Assembly (NCBI GenBank): GCA_003141435.1
Contig: PLLW01000113.1
Coordinates: 12,232-68,216 of the forward strand
DNA: 55,985 bases
Origin: Ignavibacteriales bacterium
Lineage (GTDB): Bacteria > Bacteroidota > Ignavibacteria > Ignavibacteriales > Ignavibacteriaceae
Reading direction: 5' to 3'
Notes under the pieces: generated by a model
Databases searched by the model: none
The model's input: the letters and a program-made list of their open reading frames with translations, nothing else
What the model was told of the DNA's origin: nothing
Part shown: positions 27,922 through 36,019 of the stretch, piece after piece
How positions within the stretch are numbered: the first letter of the stretch is position 1
How the letters are laid out: the number at the start of each line of letters is the position of its first letter
Translations under genes and position numbers: made by a program

Positions 27922-28335
27922 ATGAAGAGAAGCTTTTTATCATTCGCTCTGTTACTTTCAATATTATTCTGGGGTGTAAATGCAACTGCCTTTGCACAGG
28001 ACCAAGTCAAAAAAGACACAGTATTTCATAAAGTTAAAAAAGAGGTGATTAAGAAAGGCGATGTTAAAAAAGAAGTAGTTAACAAAGAAGTGACGAAAAC
28101 GGTAGAAACTAAAAAAAGTGGGGCAAAGACAGAAGTAACGAAAAAGGTCGAAGTTAAAAAAAATGGAGTGCCAAAAGAAGTTAAAGAAGTTAAAACTGTA
28201 ATTAAAGATAAAGAAATTGGTAAGACCGTTGACGGTAAGACTATCTATGAAGGTCCTAAAGGCGGAAAATATACATTAAGCAAAACAGGGAAAAGAGTTT
28301 ATATTAAGAAGGAAGTAAAAAAGCCAGATTTATGA
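27922..28335 (+). CDS. Small exported Lys-rich protein with PBCV-basic-adaptor-like C-terminus
   Basis: 137 residues. A signal peptide (MKRSFLSFALLLSILFWGVNA to about AFAQD) is followed by a repetitive Lys/Glu/Val region with runs of EVxKKV-type repeats. A C-terminal motif, KTIYEGPKGGKYTLSKTGKR with VYIKK, is like the short 'PBCV-specific basic adaptor' motif found in many Bacteroidetes envelope proteins. Function is unknown; a charged periplasmic or surface adaptor is a reasonable guess. It has its own terminator. Confidence 0.7.
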   Translation: MKRSFLSFALLLSILFWGVNATAFAQDQVKKDTVFHKVKKEVIKKGDVKKEVVNKEVTKTVETKKSGAKTEVTKKVEVKKNGVPKEVKEVKTVIKDKEIGKTVDGKTIYEGPKGGKYTLSKTGKRVYIKKEVKKPDL

Positions 28336-28346
28336 TATTTAGTATA

Positions 28347-28379
28347 TAAAAAGCCGTCCTCGAAACAGGACGGCTTTTT
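28347..28379. terminator. Bidirectional rho-independent terminator
   Basis: Stem AAAAGCCGTCCT, loop CGAAAC, then AGGACGGCTTTT, with A and T tracts on both sides. It lies between the convergent ends of the basic adaptor gene and the aromatic operon and can serve both. Confidence 0.9.
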
Positions 28380-28394
28380 ATTTGACAACCATAC

Positions 28395-29492
28395 TTATGA
28401 ATTCATTACCTTATTCTGATGATTGATACTTTCAATATGTACGGCATCAAAATATTTTTGAATAAATTCTTCACTTAATCCTAAAAGTTTTCCTTTAATG
28501 CCCGCTTTTTCAAGTATCTCATTCCACCGGGTTGGCTGAAGTATTGTAATATTATTATTTCTTTTATACTCACCTATCATATCTGCAATTTTCATTCTTT
28601 GTGAAAGAAGCTGCATAAGTTCATCATCAATCTGGTTTATCTGCTCTCTTAGTTTTTCAAGGGCAAGATTAAAAGAGTTTTCTGATGTGCTTTCATGTCT
28701 CCACTTAATACTATCGATCAGTTTTTTCAGCTGTTGCGGGGTAATCTGTTGTTTTGCATCGCTTAATGCTTTATCCGGATCGATATGACTTTCGATCATC
28801 AGACCGTCAAAATCCAGATCAATTGCTTTTTGAGAAAGTTCCTGGAGGATATCCCTTCTTCCGCAAATATGTGAAGGATCGCAGATCATCATAAGATGGG
28901 GATTCCTTCTTTTCATTTCGATAGCCATATGCCACATAGGTGCATTGCGATATTCAGTATTACCGAAGGTGCTGAATCCACGATGGATAAGGCCAATATT
29001 TTTAACACCGGCTTTAACAATCCTCTCAACCGCACCCATCCACAATTCTATATCAGGGTTCAGCGGATTTTTAATTAAGACAGGAACATCTGTTCCCTTT
29101 AAAGCATTCGCTATATCCTGAACACTCAGAGGGTTAACGGCTGAACGGGCACCGATCCATAAAACATCCACTTCAAATTGGATAGCATCCTCCACCTGCT
29201 TAGCTGAAGCCACTTCAACAGTAACAGGCAGCCCGGAAATTTTACGTGCTTTCTGAAGCCATGGAAGCCCTCTGATACCGACTCCTTCAAAGGTCCCGGG
29301 GCGGGTGCGTGGTTTCCATATTCCAGCGCGGAATATATCAACCACACCTGTTTCCGCAAGCTGTATTGCAGTCTGAATGACCTGTTCTTCAGATTCGGCA
29401 CTACATGGTCCGGAAATAATTAAGGGACGTTTTGCCCATTTATCTTTTATAAACTGCATTGTAAACTTTTTTGTTTCCATTACTCGATTCAT
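28395..29492 (-). CDS. DAHP synthase (type I-beta) fused to C-terminal chorismate mutase
   Basis: 365 residues. About residues 15-255 are a type I-beta DAHP synthase (LIISGPCSAESEEQVIQTA, IFRAGIWKPRTRPGTFEGVG, DPSHICGRRDIL, GLMIESHIDP), which makes the first shikimate-pathway intermediate from PEP and erythrose-4-phosphate. About residues 275-360 are an AroQ chorismate mutase (LREQINQIDDELMQLLSQRM, IGEYKR). This domain order is known from Porphyromonas and Prevotella, where the mutase domain also mediates prephenate feedback. It is the last gene of the operon, 3 bp after tyrA. The start may instead be the ATG at 29480. Confidence 0.93.
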   Translation of the reverse strand: MNRVMETKKFTMQFIKDKWAKRPLIISGPCSAESEEQVIQTAIQLAETGVVDIFRAGIWKPRTRPGTFEGVGIRGLPWLQKARKISGLPVTVEVASAKQVEDAIQFEVDVLWIGARSAVNPLSVQDIANALKGTDVPVLIKNPLNPDIELWMGAVERIVKAGVKNIGLIHRGFSTFGNTEYRNAPMWHMAIEMKRRNPHLMMICDPSHICGRRDILQELSQKAIDLDFDGLMIESHIDPDKALSDAKQQITPQQLKKLIDSIKWRHESTSENSFNLALEKLREQINQIDDELMQLLSQRMKIADMIGEYKRNNNITILQPTRWNEILEKAGIKGKLLGLSEEFIQKYFDAVHIESINHQNKVMNS

Positions 29493-29495
29493 TCC

Positions 29496-30335
29496 TTATT
29501 TTAATATTTTCCTGATTTCATTTGCCTGCTGGATTAGCTTATATAAAGTATCAAACTCTTCCATCTCCAATAATTTTTTTATTTGTTTTAATTGAAATAT
29601 TTGTTCATTAAGAACATCCAGGACATTACTCCTGTTCTGTTTGAAAATCGGAATCCAGGTATCGGGACTACTTTTAGCCAATCTCACAGTACTTTCGAAA
29701 CCACCGCCTGCAAGCTCAAATATTGAATCTTCTTCTTTTTCTTTTTCGAGAACCGAAAGTGCAAGAGCAAAAGAAGTGATATGCGAAATATGGCTGACAT
29801 ATGCAGCGTGAATATCGTGACTTACTGCATCCATATAAAATCTATTCATTCCTAAAGAATCATACATTTTCTCTACAATTGAAAGAGCATCTACATCACT
29901 TTCTTCACGGTTGCATATGACTGTAACTTTTCCTTTGAAGCCATCTTTAACAGCGGCAAGCGGTCCGCTATATTCAGTTCCCCATATAGGATGTGTTGCG
30001 ACAAATCTTTTCCTTTTGGAATGGGAGGATGCAATTTTAACAATCTGTTCTTTTGTAGAACCGACATCAATTACAACCTGATTATCTATCAAATCAAGAA
30101 CCTCCGGGAGAACTTTAAGAGCAACATCCACAGGAACGGCAATAATTATTAAATCAGAATTTCTTACAGCATTCTGTAAATTGTCAATCTTATCGACAAT
30201 ATTTAATTGTAGTGCAAGCTGAGCGTTAGCAATATTAGAATCAACGCCAATAACTTTAGTACAAAAGGAATTGCCTTTAAGCGTGAGCGCAAGGGAGCCG
30301 CCGATTAAACCTGTACCTATAACTGAAACAATCAT
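29496..30335 (-). CDS. tyrA: Prephenate dehydrogenase
   Basis: 279 residues. It begins MIVSVIGTGLIGGSLALTL, an NAD-binding GxGxxG fold. DVGSTKEQIVK, FVATHPIWGTEYSGPLAAV (catalytic His) and SHISHITSFALALSVL follow in TyrA order. It oxidatively decarboxylates prephenate to 4-hydroxyphenylpyruvate. There is no fused ACT or mutase domain. It overlaps the aminotransferase gene by 4 bp and is followed by the DAHP synthase-mutase fusion. Confidence 0.93.
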   Translation of the reverse strand: MIVSVIGTGLIGGSLALTLKGNSFCTKVIGVDSNIANAQLALQLNIVDKIDNLQNAVRNSDLIIIAVPVDVALKVLPEVLDLIDNQVVIDVGSTKEQIVKIASSHSKRKRFVATHPIWGTEYSGPLAAVKDGFKGKVTVICNREESDVDALSIVEKMYDSLGMNRFYMDAVSHDIHAAYVSHISHITSFALALSVLEKEKEEDSIFELAGGGFESTVRLAKSSPDTWIPIFKQNRSNVLDVLNEQIFQLKQIKKLLEMEEFDTLYKLIQQANEIRKILK

Positions 30336-31489
30336 TTCATCTCCTCCACTCTTTTAATTGCTTCATCCAATTTTTCGATTGTAGCACAAAGGCTAACTCT
30401 AATATAACGGTTGCCCGCACTGCCGAATATTGCACCCGGAGTTACAAAAACTCCAGCTTTATCCAGAATTTTATCTATGAAGGTATAACAATCTTTTTCT
30501 GAGTCATCGATTTTTGCCCAAATAAACATGCCCGCCTGGGATTCGCTAAAGACAGTCTTCAGATTTTTTAATAAAGTAAATGCTTTGTTTCTCCTGCTAC
30601 GGTATACATTATTCACATTTTCATACCATTCTAACGGGAGGGATAAAGCTTTTGCCGCTGCAAGCTGCAAGGGAAGGAACATGCCGCTATCCATATTGCT
30701 TTTAAAGCGAAGGACTTCATTGATAATCTGATCATTTCCTGCGAGCAAACCAACACGCCAGCCAGCCATGTTATGGGATTTGCTTAAAGAATTCAATTCG
30801 ACTGCTGTATCTTTTGCATTTTTTACAGATAAAAGACTTAATGGCTTATCATTGAGAATGAAAGAATAGGGATTATCATGGCAGATTAGGATATTATGTT
30901 TATTCCCAAAAGCAATTACCCGTTCAAACAGTTCTTTTGAGGGAAGCTGTCCAGTTGGCATATGCGGATAATTCAGCCACATCATTTTAACGCTGCTCAG
31001 ATCAAGGGACTCAAGGAAATTAAAATCAGGCATCCAGTTATTTTCTTCTTTCAATTCGTAATCTACACAATCAGCGCCAGTAAGATAAACTGCAGAGCGG
31101 TAAGCAGGATAGCCGGGATTAGGCACCAGGACTTTATCTCCGGGGTTAAGGAATGTCATGCATATATGAACAATTCCCTCTTTAGAACCGATTAAAGGAA
31201 GAATTTCAGATTCAGGGTCCAGATCAACATTGTACCATTGTTTATACCAACGGCACATTGCCTTACGCAAAACAACAGAGCCTCTGTAGCTTTGATACGA
31301 GTGCTGATTAGGCTTTACAGATTCCTCGTTTAACGTTTTAATAACATCGGGATGAGGAGGTTGGTCGGGGCTTCCGATACCAAGGTTAATAATCTGCCTG
31401 CCTTTTTTATTCAGATCATCAATCTCCTTAAGTTTCCGCGAAAAATAATATTCGCTGATATTATTTAATCTATCTGCTGTTTTTATCAT
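30332..31489 (-). CDS. Class I aminotransferase, probably aromatic or aspartate type
   Basis: 385 residues of PLP fold type I. LGIGSPDQPPHPDVI lies near the start, SYRGSVVLRKAMCRWY and NPGYPAYRSAV follow, the PLP lysine is in SLSKSHNMAGWRVG, and the carboxylate-binding Arg is in YIRVSLCA. The family resembles LL-diaminopimelate or aspartate aminotransferases. Overlaps of 4 bp with both pheA and tyrA imply that it transaminates phenylpyruvate and 4-hydroxyphenylpyruvate, the last step to Phe and Tyr (inference from context). Confidence 0.88.
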   Translation of the reverse strand: MIKTADRLNNISEYYFSRKLKEIDDLNKKGRQIINLGIGSPDQPPHPDVIKTLNEESVKPNQHSYQSYRGSVVLRKAMCRWYKQWYNVDLDPESEILPLIGSKEGIVHICMTFLNPGDKVLVPNPGYPAYRSAVYLTGADCVDYELKEENNWMPDFNFLESLDLSSVKMMWLNYPHMPTGQLPSKELFERVIAFGNKHNILICHDNPYSFILNDKPLSLLSVKNAKDTAVELNSLSKSHNMAGWRVGLLAGNDQIINEVLRFKSNMDSGMFLPLQLAAAKALSLPLEWYENVNNVYRSRRNKAFTLLKNLKTVFSESQAGMFIWAKIDDSEKDCYTFIDKILDKAGVFVTPGAIFGSAGNRYIRVSLCATIEKLDEAIKRVEEMK

Positions 31490-32319
31490 CTTATAGTAAT
31501 TCCTTTTTTATATATACCATACACTTTTAATTTTTCGGTAACAGAACGTATTGCATCAATAACAGAATTAAACCTATCCAATGAATCGAATTCCATATCG
31601 ACATAGAAAGAATATTTCCAATCGGTGTCAGGGATAGGGAACGACTGGAGCTTTGAAAGGTTAACACCGCCGTCTGCTATTATAGTTAAAACACGGGCAA
31701 GACTTCCTTTAGAATGATCTGTCTGAAAATAGAGGGATGATTTATTCGGATGCTCCATGTACCCTATTTTATCTTCCCTTTGAAGAATAAGAAAGCGGGT
31801 ATAATTATTTTTCAGAGTATGGATATTGGGAACTATAATATTAAGACCATACATTTTTGCAGCAAGCCTACCGGCAATAGCTGCCGCATGTTTGTTATGG
31901 TGCTGATGGATGAGCTGAGCACTAAGGGCAGTATCGTCAGACTCGACAAGTTTCCAATCGAATTTTTCGAGATAGTCCATACATTGGAGCAGAGCCATTG
32001 GATGGGAATGCACTTCCTTAATTTCATTAAACTCCACATCAGGATTAACCATCAGGTGCTGTCTGATCTGGAGATAAATTTCGCCGATAACATGCAGATT
32101 GCTTTTCTGAAGAAGGTTGTAATTAGGGAGAATGCTTCCTGCAGTTGAATTTTCGATTGCAATTACTCCCCCATCTGAAATCTTTTTATCAGAAGCCTGC
32201 CTGACAGTTTCCCTAAAAGTTGTACATGGGATAACTTTAACATTGCCTCCAAAAAAATGGTTTGCAGCTTCCTGATGGAAACTTCCCTCAAATCCTTGTA
32301 TTGCTATTCTTTTTTCCAT
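31486..32319 (-). CDS. pheA: Prephenate dehydratase with ACT domain
   Basis: 277 residues from the ATG at 32319. The family start MEKRIAIQGFEGSFHQEAA is followed by the TRF motif (NNYTRFLIL) and a C-terminal ACT domain (GSLARVLTIIADGGVNLSKL) for Phe feedback. It lacks a fused chorismate mutase. The alternative ATG at 32340 would lie inside the attenuator stem, so 32319 is chosen. It is the first structural gene of the operon and begins a few bases past the attenuator T-tract. Confidence 0.93.
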   Translation of the reverse strand: MEKRIAIQGFEGSFHQEAANHFFGGNVKVIPCTTFRETVRQASDKKISDGGVIAIENSTAGSILPNYNLLQKSNLHVIGEIYLQIRQHLMVNPDVEFNEIKEVHSHPMALLQCMDYLEKFDWKLVESDDTALSAQLIHQHHNKHAAAIAGRLAAKMYGLNIIVPNIHTLKNNYTRFLILQREDKIGYMEHPNKSSLYFQTDHSKGSLARVLTIIADGGVNLSKLQSFPIPDTDWKYSFYVDMEFDSLDRFNSVIDAIRSVTEKLKVYGIYKKGITIR

Positions 32320-32324
32320 AATAA

Positions 32325-32350
32325 TAAAAAACCCGATCATTTGACCGGGT
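32325..32350 (-). terminator. Attenuator terminator before pheA
   Basis: On the minus strand ACCCGGTCA pairs with TGATCGGGT around a 2-nt AA loop (one G-T wobble), followed by TTTTTTATTATT that runs to the pheA ATG at 32319. A terminator placed immediately before the first structural gene, and after a Phe/Tyr leader peptide, is an attenuator. Its 5' arm overlaps the 3' arm of the antiterminator. Confidence 0.88.
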
Positions 32351-32403
32351 GACTTTGTAAATTTTTTGTTTTCAGGCTCTTAATTTATGCAAAAGTCTCC
32401 CGG
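32345..32403 (-). promoter_or_regulatory. Antiterminator hairpin of the Phe/Tyr attenuator
   Basis: On the minus strand CCGGGAGACTTT (32403-32392) pairs with AAAGTCACCCGG (32356-32345), 11 of 12 positions with a single A-A mismatch. The upstream arm lies in the last codons of the leader peptide, beyond the Phe/Tyr run. The downstream arm contains most of the 5' arm of the terminator. The two structures are therefore mutually exclusive. A ribosome stalled on Phe/Tyr codons leaves the antiterminator free to form. One that reaches the stop codon covers the upstream arm. Confidence 0.8.
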
Positions 32404-32466
32404 ATTATTTCCGTAGAAATAAAAATAAAAGTAATAAAACAACAGGGACACTTTAACTTTTTTCAT
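32380..32466 (-). CDS. Phe/Tyr leader peptide of the aromatic operon
   Basis: A 28-codon reading frame that starts with ATG at 32466 and stops with TAA at 32380. It encodes MKKVKVSLL followed by FYYFYFYFY, nine consecutive aromatic codons (4 Phe, 5 Tyr), then GNNPGDFCIN. It lies upstream of the attenuator terminator, directly before genes for Phe and Tyr synthesis. Chance occurrence of such a run here is very unlikely. No strong Shine-Dalgarno is seen, which is common in this group. The peptide has no expected function beyond sensing charged tRNA-Phe and tRNA-Tyr supply. Confidence 0.85.
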   Translation of the reverse strand: MKKVKVSLLFYYFYFYFYGNNPGDFCIN

Positions 32467-32646
32467 TCGGTATTAAATTAAAAATAATTTTTTTAAGATA
32501 CAATTATAAAAGCATATAAAATGGTCTTTTTTCATCGGATTTTAATAGATTGATATGATCCAAGTCAATATTCTTTTAATATTATTAGTTTAGTTTTGCT
32601 CATTAAATAACGGAAAAATCGTTTTGTAGTTAATTCTCAGGTATAT

Positions 32647-32991
32647 ATGAAAAATGTTCTGATTGTAGAAGATGAAACGATATTCGCTTTAGATCTGAAA
32701 CGGATACTATCAAAAAGCGGTTTTAATGTTTTAAATGTTTTCACGGAGGGGAACAGTGCTGTAGAATTTGCACTCGAAGAAAAGCCTGATGTGATTTTGA
32801 TGGATATCAGCTTGAGGGGGGAATTAAATGGAGTTGATACCGCAAGAAAGATTTATAAATATTATAAACCACTAATAGTATTTATTTCTGCCCTAGATAA
32901 ACTTGCCTTTGATTTTTCGGGTCTTGAATATAAATTTATGTCAAAACCGATATTAGATAAAAACCTGATTTCTATTTTGAATTTTTCTTAA
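32647..32991 (+). CDS. Stand-alone response-regulator receiver domain
   Basis: 114 residues, a CheY-like receiver without output domain. VLIVEDETIFALDLKRIL carries the acidic pair (E8, D9). The phospho-acceptor is D53 in VILMDISLRGELNG, and the conserved Lys is in KFMSKPI. The sequence style (ILMDISLRGELNGVDTA) is that of receivers paired with HWE or HisKA_2 kinases. No kinase is adjacent. It is transcribed divergently from the aromatic operon. Confidence 0.88.
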   Translation: MKNVLIVEDETIFALDLKRILSKSGFNVLNVFTEGNSAVEFALEEKPDVILMDISLRGELNGVDTARKIYKYYKPLIVFISALDKLAFDFSGLEYKFMSKPILDKNLISILNFS

Positions 32992-33181
32992 AATTCATTT
33001 TTCCCACATCTTTTCTCCTCTTTCACAAAAAATAACCCCTAAAGAGATTTGCAAATGTATTCCGATACCCATCGTGTGATATTCGTCTAAGGGAACTCCT
33101 TAATAAAATCAGGTTTTTCCCGATTGTTACAGATGGATATATAAAATAGATTGTCAATAACATTTAAGACCAGGAAGTGAA

Positions 33182-33610
33182 ATGGAATCTGAATATATTT
33201 TGATAATTGATGAAGATAAAGAATTTTTAGCCACTACCCTTGATTTTTTAACTGTCCATATGAATTTAAATAATGTAGTATGGGCAGTTTCTTCTGAAGA
33301 GGCAGAGGAGAAAATTAAAATATATAAACCCAGATTAGTAATTCTCGATTTGGGCATGCAAAAGATACGGGGAGAGGAAATTTCATCATTAATCAACAAC
33401 TACGTGAATTCTTCTGTAATAATAATGACAAGCATTTATGACAATGACGATTACCTGGAATTAACACATGACCTTGGGGGCGATGGATTCTTTCGAAAGG
33501 ACCATGTTAAAACCGCATTACCAAAACTGATGGAATTTCTTCATTCGGATCATAGCGACATAAATCCTAACAATGACATATTCCGTAACAAATCTTACTT
33601 ATTGAATTAG
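33182..33610 (+). CDS. Second stand-alone receiver-domain protein
   Basis: 142 residues. YILIIDEDKEFLATTLDFL gives the acidic pocket, D56 in LVILDLGMQKIRGEE is the phospho-acceptor, and the Lys is in GFFRKDH. The C-terminal 20 residues (HSDHSDINPNNDIFRNKSYL) are polar and unlike any output domain. It lies 190 bp after the previous receiver gene in the same direction and may form a phosphorelay with it. No histidine kinase is in the window. Confidence 0.82.
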   Translation: MESEYILIIDEDKEFLATTLDFLTVHMNLNNVVWAVSSEEAEEKIKIYKPRLVILDLGMQKIRGEEISSLINNYVNSSVIIMTSIYDNDDYLELTHDLGGDGFFRKDHVKTALPKLMEFLHSDHSDINPNNDIFRNKSYLLN

Positions 33611-33630
33611 ACCGTTCATAACCTCCTTCA

Positions 33631-33674
33631 CCAGAAAAAATGGCTGTCCTGATAGCAGGACGGCCATTTTCTGG
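33631..33674. terminator. Bidirectional terminator hairpin
   Basis: A long inverted repeat, CCAGAAAAAATGGCTGTCCT against AGGACGGCCATTTTCTGG with a small GATAGC loop region, between the convergent receiver gene and porin-like gene. A and T tracts on both sides allow termination in both directions. Confidence 0.8.
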
Positions 33675-33748
33675 AAATCGACATTTTCTACAAAATATTT
33701 CAGATGTGCATAATTTAACAGCACGTCAATTATATCGGTTATAAGGGA

Positions 33749-35011
33749 TCAGAAATTAGCTGTGATCATCACATAAGACCAATAAGCGATATCGTTCCTT
33801 AATATTTTAGAAGTATCGAAATATGATTTCATCAGCCCACCAGGAGAGAATAAACTACCGCCCCAGGTGATGGTAGTTTTTTGCAGAAAATTATATGCTA
33901 CAGTAAGATCAAGTTCTCTTCCCAAATACGACATTCCGGCACTATTTTTTACGTTGGAATTAAGATTATGAAAATTAGCTCCAAAAGTGAAATCACAGTC
34001 CTTTGGTGTATAAAGAGATGTGAAATAGAAATCGTTTATACCAAGGTTATAGGAAGTTGAGGGAGATTTGTAAAAGTAATCCATATAACCATAAAACCGG
34101 TGTGCAGTAGCATACGAACAATAGAAAGAGTTAACCTTATCAGTTGTAGTTGGTTTAGTACCAGAGACAAGATCTACACCAAGCCCTAATTTTACATCTT
34201 CAATTTTATAAAATCCCTGCACTGAAACTAAATAAGCCTGTACATATTTGGCTCCTCTTTTTCCAGTTTGAAAAGCTGCATCAGTAAGAGAAGAAAACAT
34301 ATTGTAATCTCCCCGATGGGTTAAACCTAATGTTGCAGTTTTATTATCATCATCTTTCAAATTTGTCTGCTTACGGCTAATATCATAATAGGTAAACACA
34401 TCAAGCGAGTTGTTGTGGCATATATTAGTGTTTAACCAAAAGCCATAAATACTTGAGCTTGTATCACTCTTTGCAGGGTAACTATATGCTGAGGGGGAAG
34501 CTGAAGTTACCATAGCAGTGCCCTCATAAGTTGACAAAGCGAAAAGATCGATTTTTATTACCTGAGTGCCGAAAGAGAATTTTACTCCATCGAAACTTCT
34601 TGCTGCGTAAGTCCAGTTGCCGGCGCCAAAAAATCTTTCAGACGCATAAGACATTTCAAATCTTCCTGCCTGAACAGACATGGGGAGATCCAGAGGATCG
34701 ATAAGCTTAACAAAACCCTGGTGCAGATCAACATTTTTAATGCTGGCAGTTACCGATGGTTCTTCACCAAATATTCTTGAATCCTGCAATTGAGTATAAA
34801 AGAAGATTTTATCTGAAATATCAGCTTTTAGTCCTATTCTGGTTCTGAGACTGGTGAAAACAAGAGGATATGTATTATTCGAAAAATCTCTTCCATCAAG
34901 TTCGCTGCGTAACTGAACCTGACCATCAAACGTCCAATCAGTTTTATTTTGTGCAAAAGAAGAAATAGTGAGAACCAATAAAATAATAATTGTAGAAAAT
35001 AATTTATTCAT
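33749..35011 (-). CDS. Outer-membrane porin-like beta-barrel protein
   Basis: 420 residues. A signal peptide (MNKLFSTIIILLVLTISSFAQ) precedes alternating polar and aromatic strands (WTFDGQVQLRSELDGRD, VFTSLRTRIGLKADISDKIF, FFYTQLQDSRIFGE). The protein ends in an aromatic residue (YVMITANF), as outer-membrane barrels do. The pattern resembles alginate-export/phosphate-porin type barrels. The substrate is unknown. It sits 116 bp downstream of modA on the same strand, so it may help molybdate or another oxyanion across the outer membrane (inference). Confidence 0.75.
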   Translation of the reverse strand: MNKLFSTIIILLVLTISSFAQNKTDWTFDGQVQLRSELDGRDFSNNTYPLVFTSLRTRIGLKADISDKIFFYTQLQDSRIFGEEPSVTASIKNVDLHQGFVKLIDPLDLPMSVQAGRFEMSYASERFFGAGNWTYAARSFDGVKFSFGTQVIKIDLFALSTYEGTAMVTSASPSAYSYPAKSDTSSSIYGFWLNTNICHNNSLDVFTYYDISRKQTNLKDDDNKTATLGLTHRGDYNMFSSLTDAAFQTGKRGAKYVQAYLVSVQGFYKIEDVKLGLGVDLVSGTKPTTTDKVNSFYCSYATAHRFYGYMDYFYKSPSTSYNLGINDFYFTSLYTPKDCDFTFGANFHNLNSNVKNSAGMSYLGRELDLTVAYNFLQKTTITWGGSLFSPGGLMKSYFDTSKILRNDIAYWSYVMITANF

Positions 35012-35127
35012 TTTTGAATCCTTATAATAATTTATGAATGTATGTATTTAAATACTTTTAATAATAACAGGGGTAAAAATAGAGGGGACAGTTATATTGC
35101 TCTAAGATTGCCACTTGAAATAATTTA

Positions 35128-35877
35128 TTATTTAACCGGCAATTTGAAACCGTATTTGCTAAAAATATCTTTAACATTTTTTGTTTCAAGAAATTTTACA
35201 AAACCAAGAAGTTCTTTCTTCTTTTCCGATCTTTTCAAAATAACATATGCCTGTTCCAATTTAGAGTAACTCTTTTCATCTATTAAATAATATTTCCCTT
35301 TGGAGGACATTTCAGAGGAAAGAGCCAGGGAGAGGGCAAAAATACCAACATCTGCATTACCGGTTAAAACAAACTGAGCCGCCTGAGACACATTATCTCC
35401 CTTTACAATTTTATCTTTAATTATATCATAGAGTTTATAATATTTAAGGGTCTCCACGGCTCTCTTACCATAAGGAGCTACTTCAGGATTTGCAATAGAT
35501 ATTTTCTTTACATCTTCAGATTTGAGCAGATCAAGACCTTTTGAAACATCCTTTGCAGCACTCCACATAACAAGATGTCCGACTGCATATATTATGGGTT
35601 TACCAGCAGTCAGTTTTTGTTCTACAAGTTTTTGGGGGAAGCTGATATCTGCTGCCATGTAAAGATCGAAAGGAGCCTGGTTGGTAATCTGCTGATAGAG
35701 ATTACCGGAAGAACCATAGATAACATCAACTTTGACATCCGGACGTTTTTCTTTGTATAACTTAGTAATATCATCAAGGGCGTTGCGGAGATCAGCTGCG
35801 GCAGCGATTGTAATAGACTGTGCGTTTATTTTAATCAGTGCGAAAAACAATAAGAGGAGTAATAATTTCTTTACCAT
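35128..35877 (-). CDS. modA: Periplasmic molybdate-binding protein
   Basis: 249 residues with a signal peptide (MVKKLLLLLLFFALIKINAQ). The motifs ITIAAAADLRNALDDITKLY, VIYGSSGNLYQQI, FDLYMAADISFPQKLVE and IANPEVAPYGKRAVETL are those of ModA, including the Ser/Ala-rich anion-binding segments. It captures molybdate or tungstate in the periplasm for an ABC importer. No modB or modC gene is next to it. It fits the molybdopterin genes elsewhere in the window. Confidence 0.92.
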   Translation of the reverse strand: MVKKLLLLLLFFALIKINAQSITIAAAADLRNALDDITKLYKEKRPDVKVDVIYGSSGNLYQQITNQAPFDLYMAADISFPQKLVEQKLTAGKPIIYAVGHLVMWSAAKDVSKGLDLLKSEDVKKISIANPEVAPYGKRAVETLKYYKLYDIIKDKIVKGDNVSQAAQFVLTGNADVGIFALSLALSSEMSSKGKYYLIDEKSYSKLEQAYVILKRSEKKKELLGFVKFLETKNVKDIFSKYGFKLPVK

Positions 35878-36019
35878 AAAAGTAAGTCCTATTTGTGATA
35901 CTTAAAATTTTATGGGTTTCAAACGTAATACTTTCCTGATTAAATGCAAAATTATTTTTGAAAGCGTATTTTTAAGAAGATAATGCAGATCAAACAAGGA
36001 AAGGTATTAAAGGAAATAC

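Noticed and set aside
32341-32646. T-box leader before pheA
   Set aside because: No specifier loop or T-box sequence. The leader peptide plus mutually exclusive stems explain the region better.
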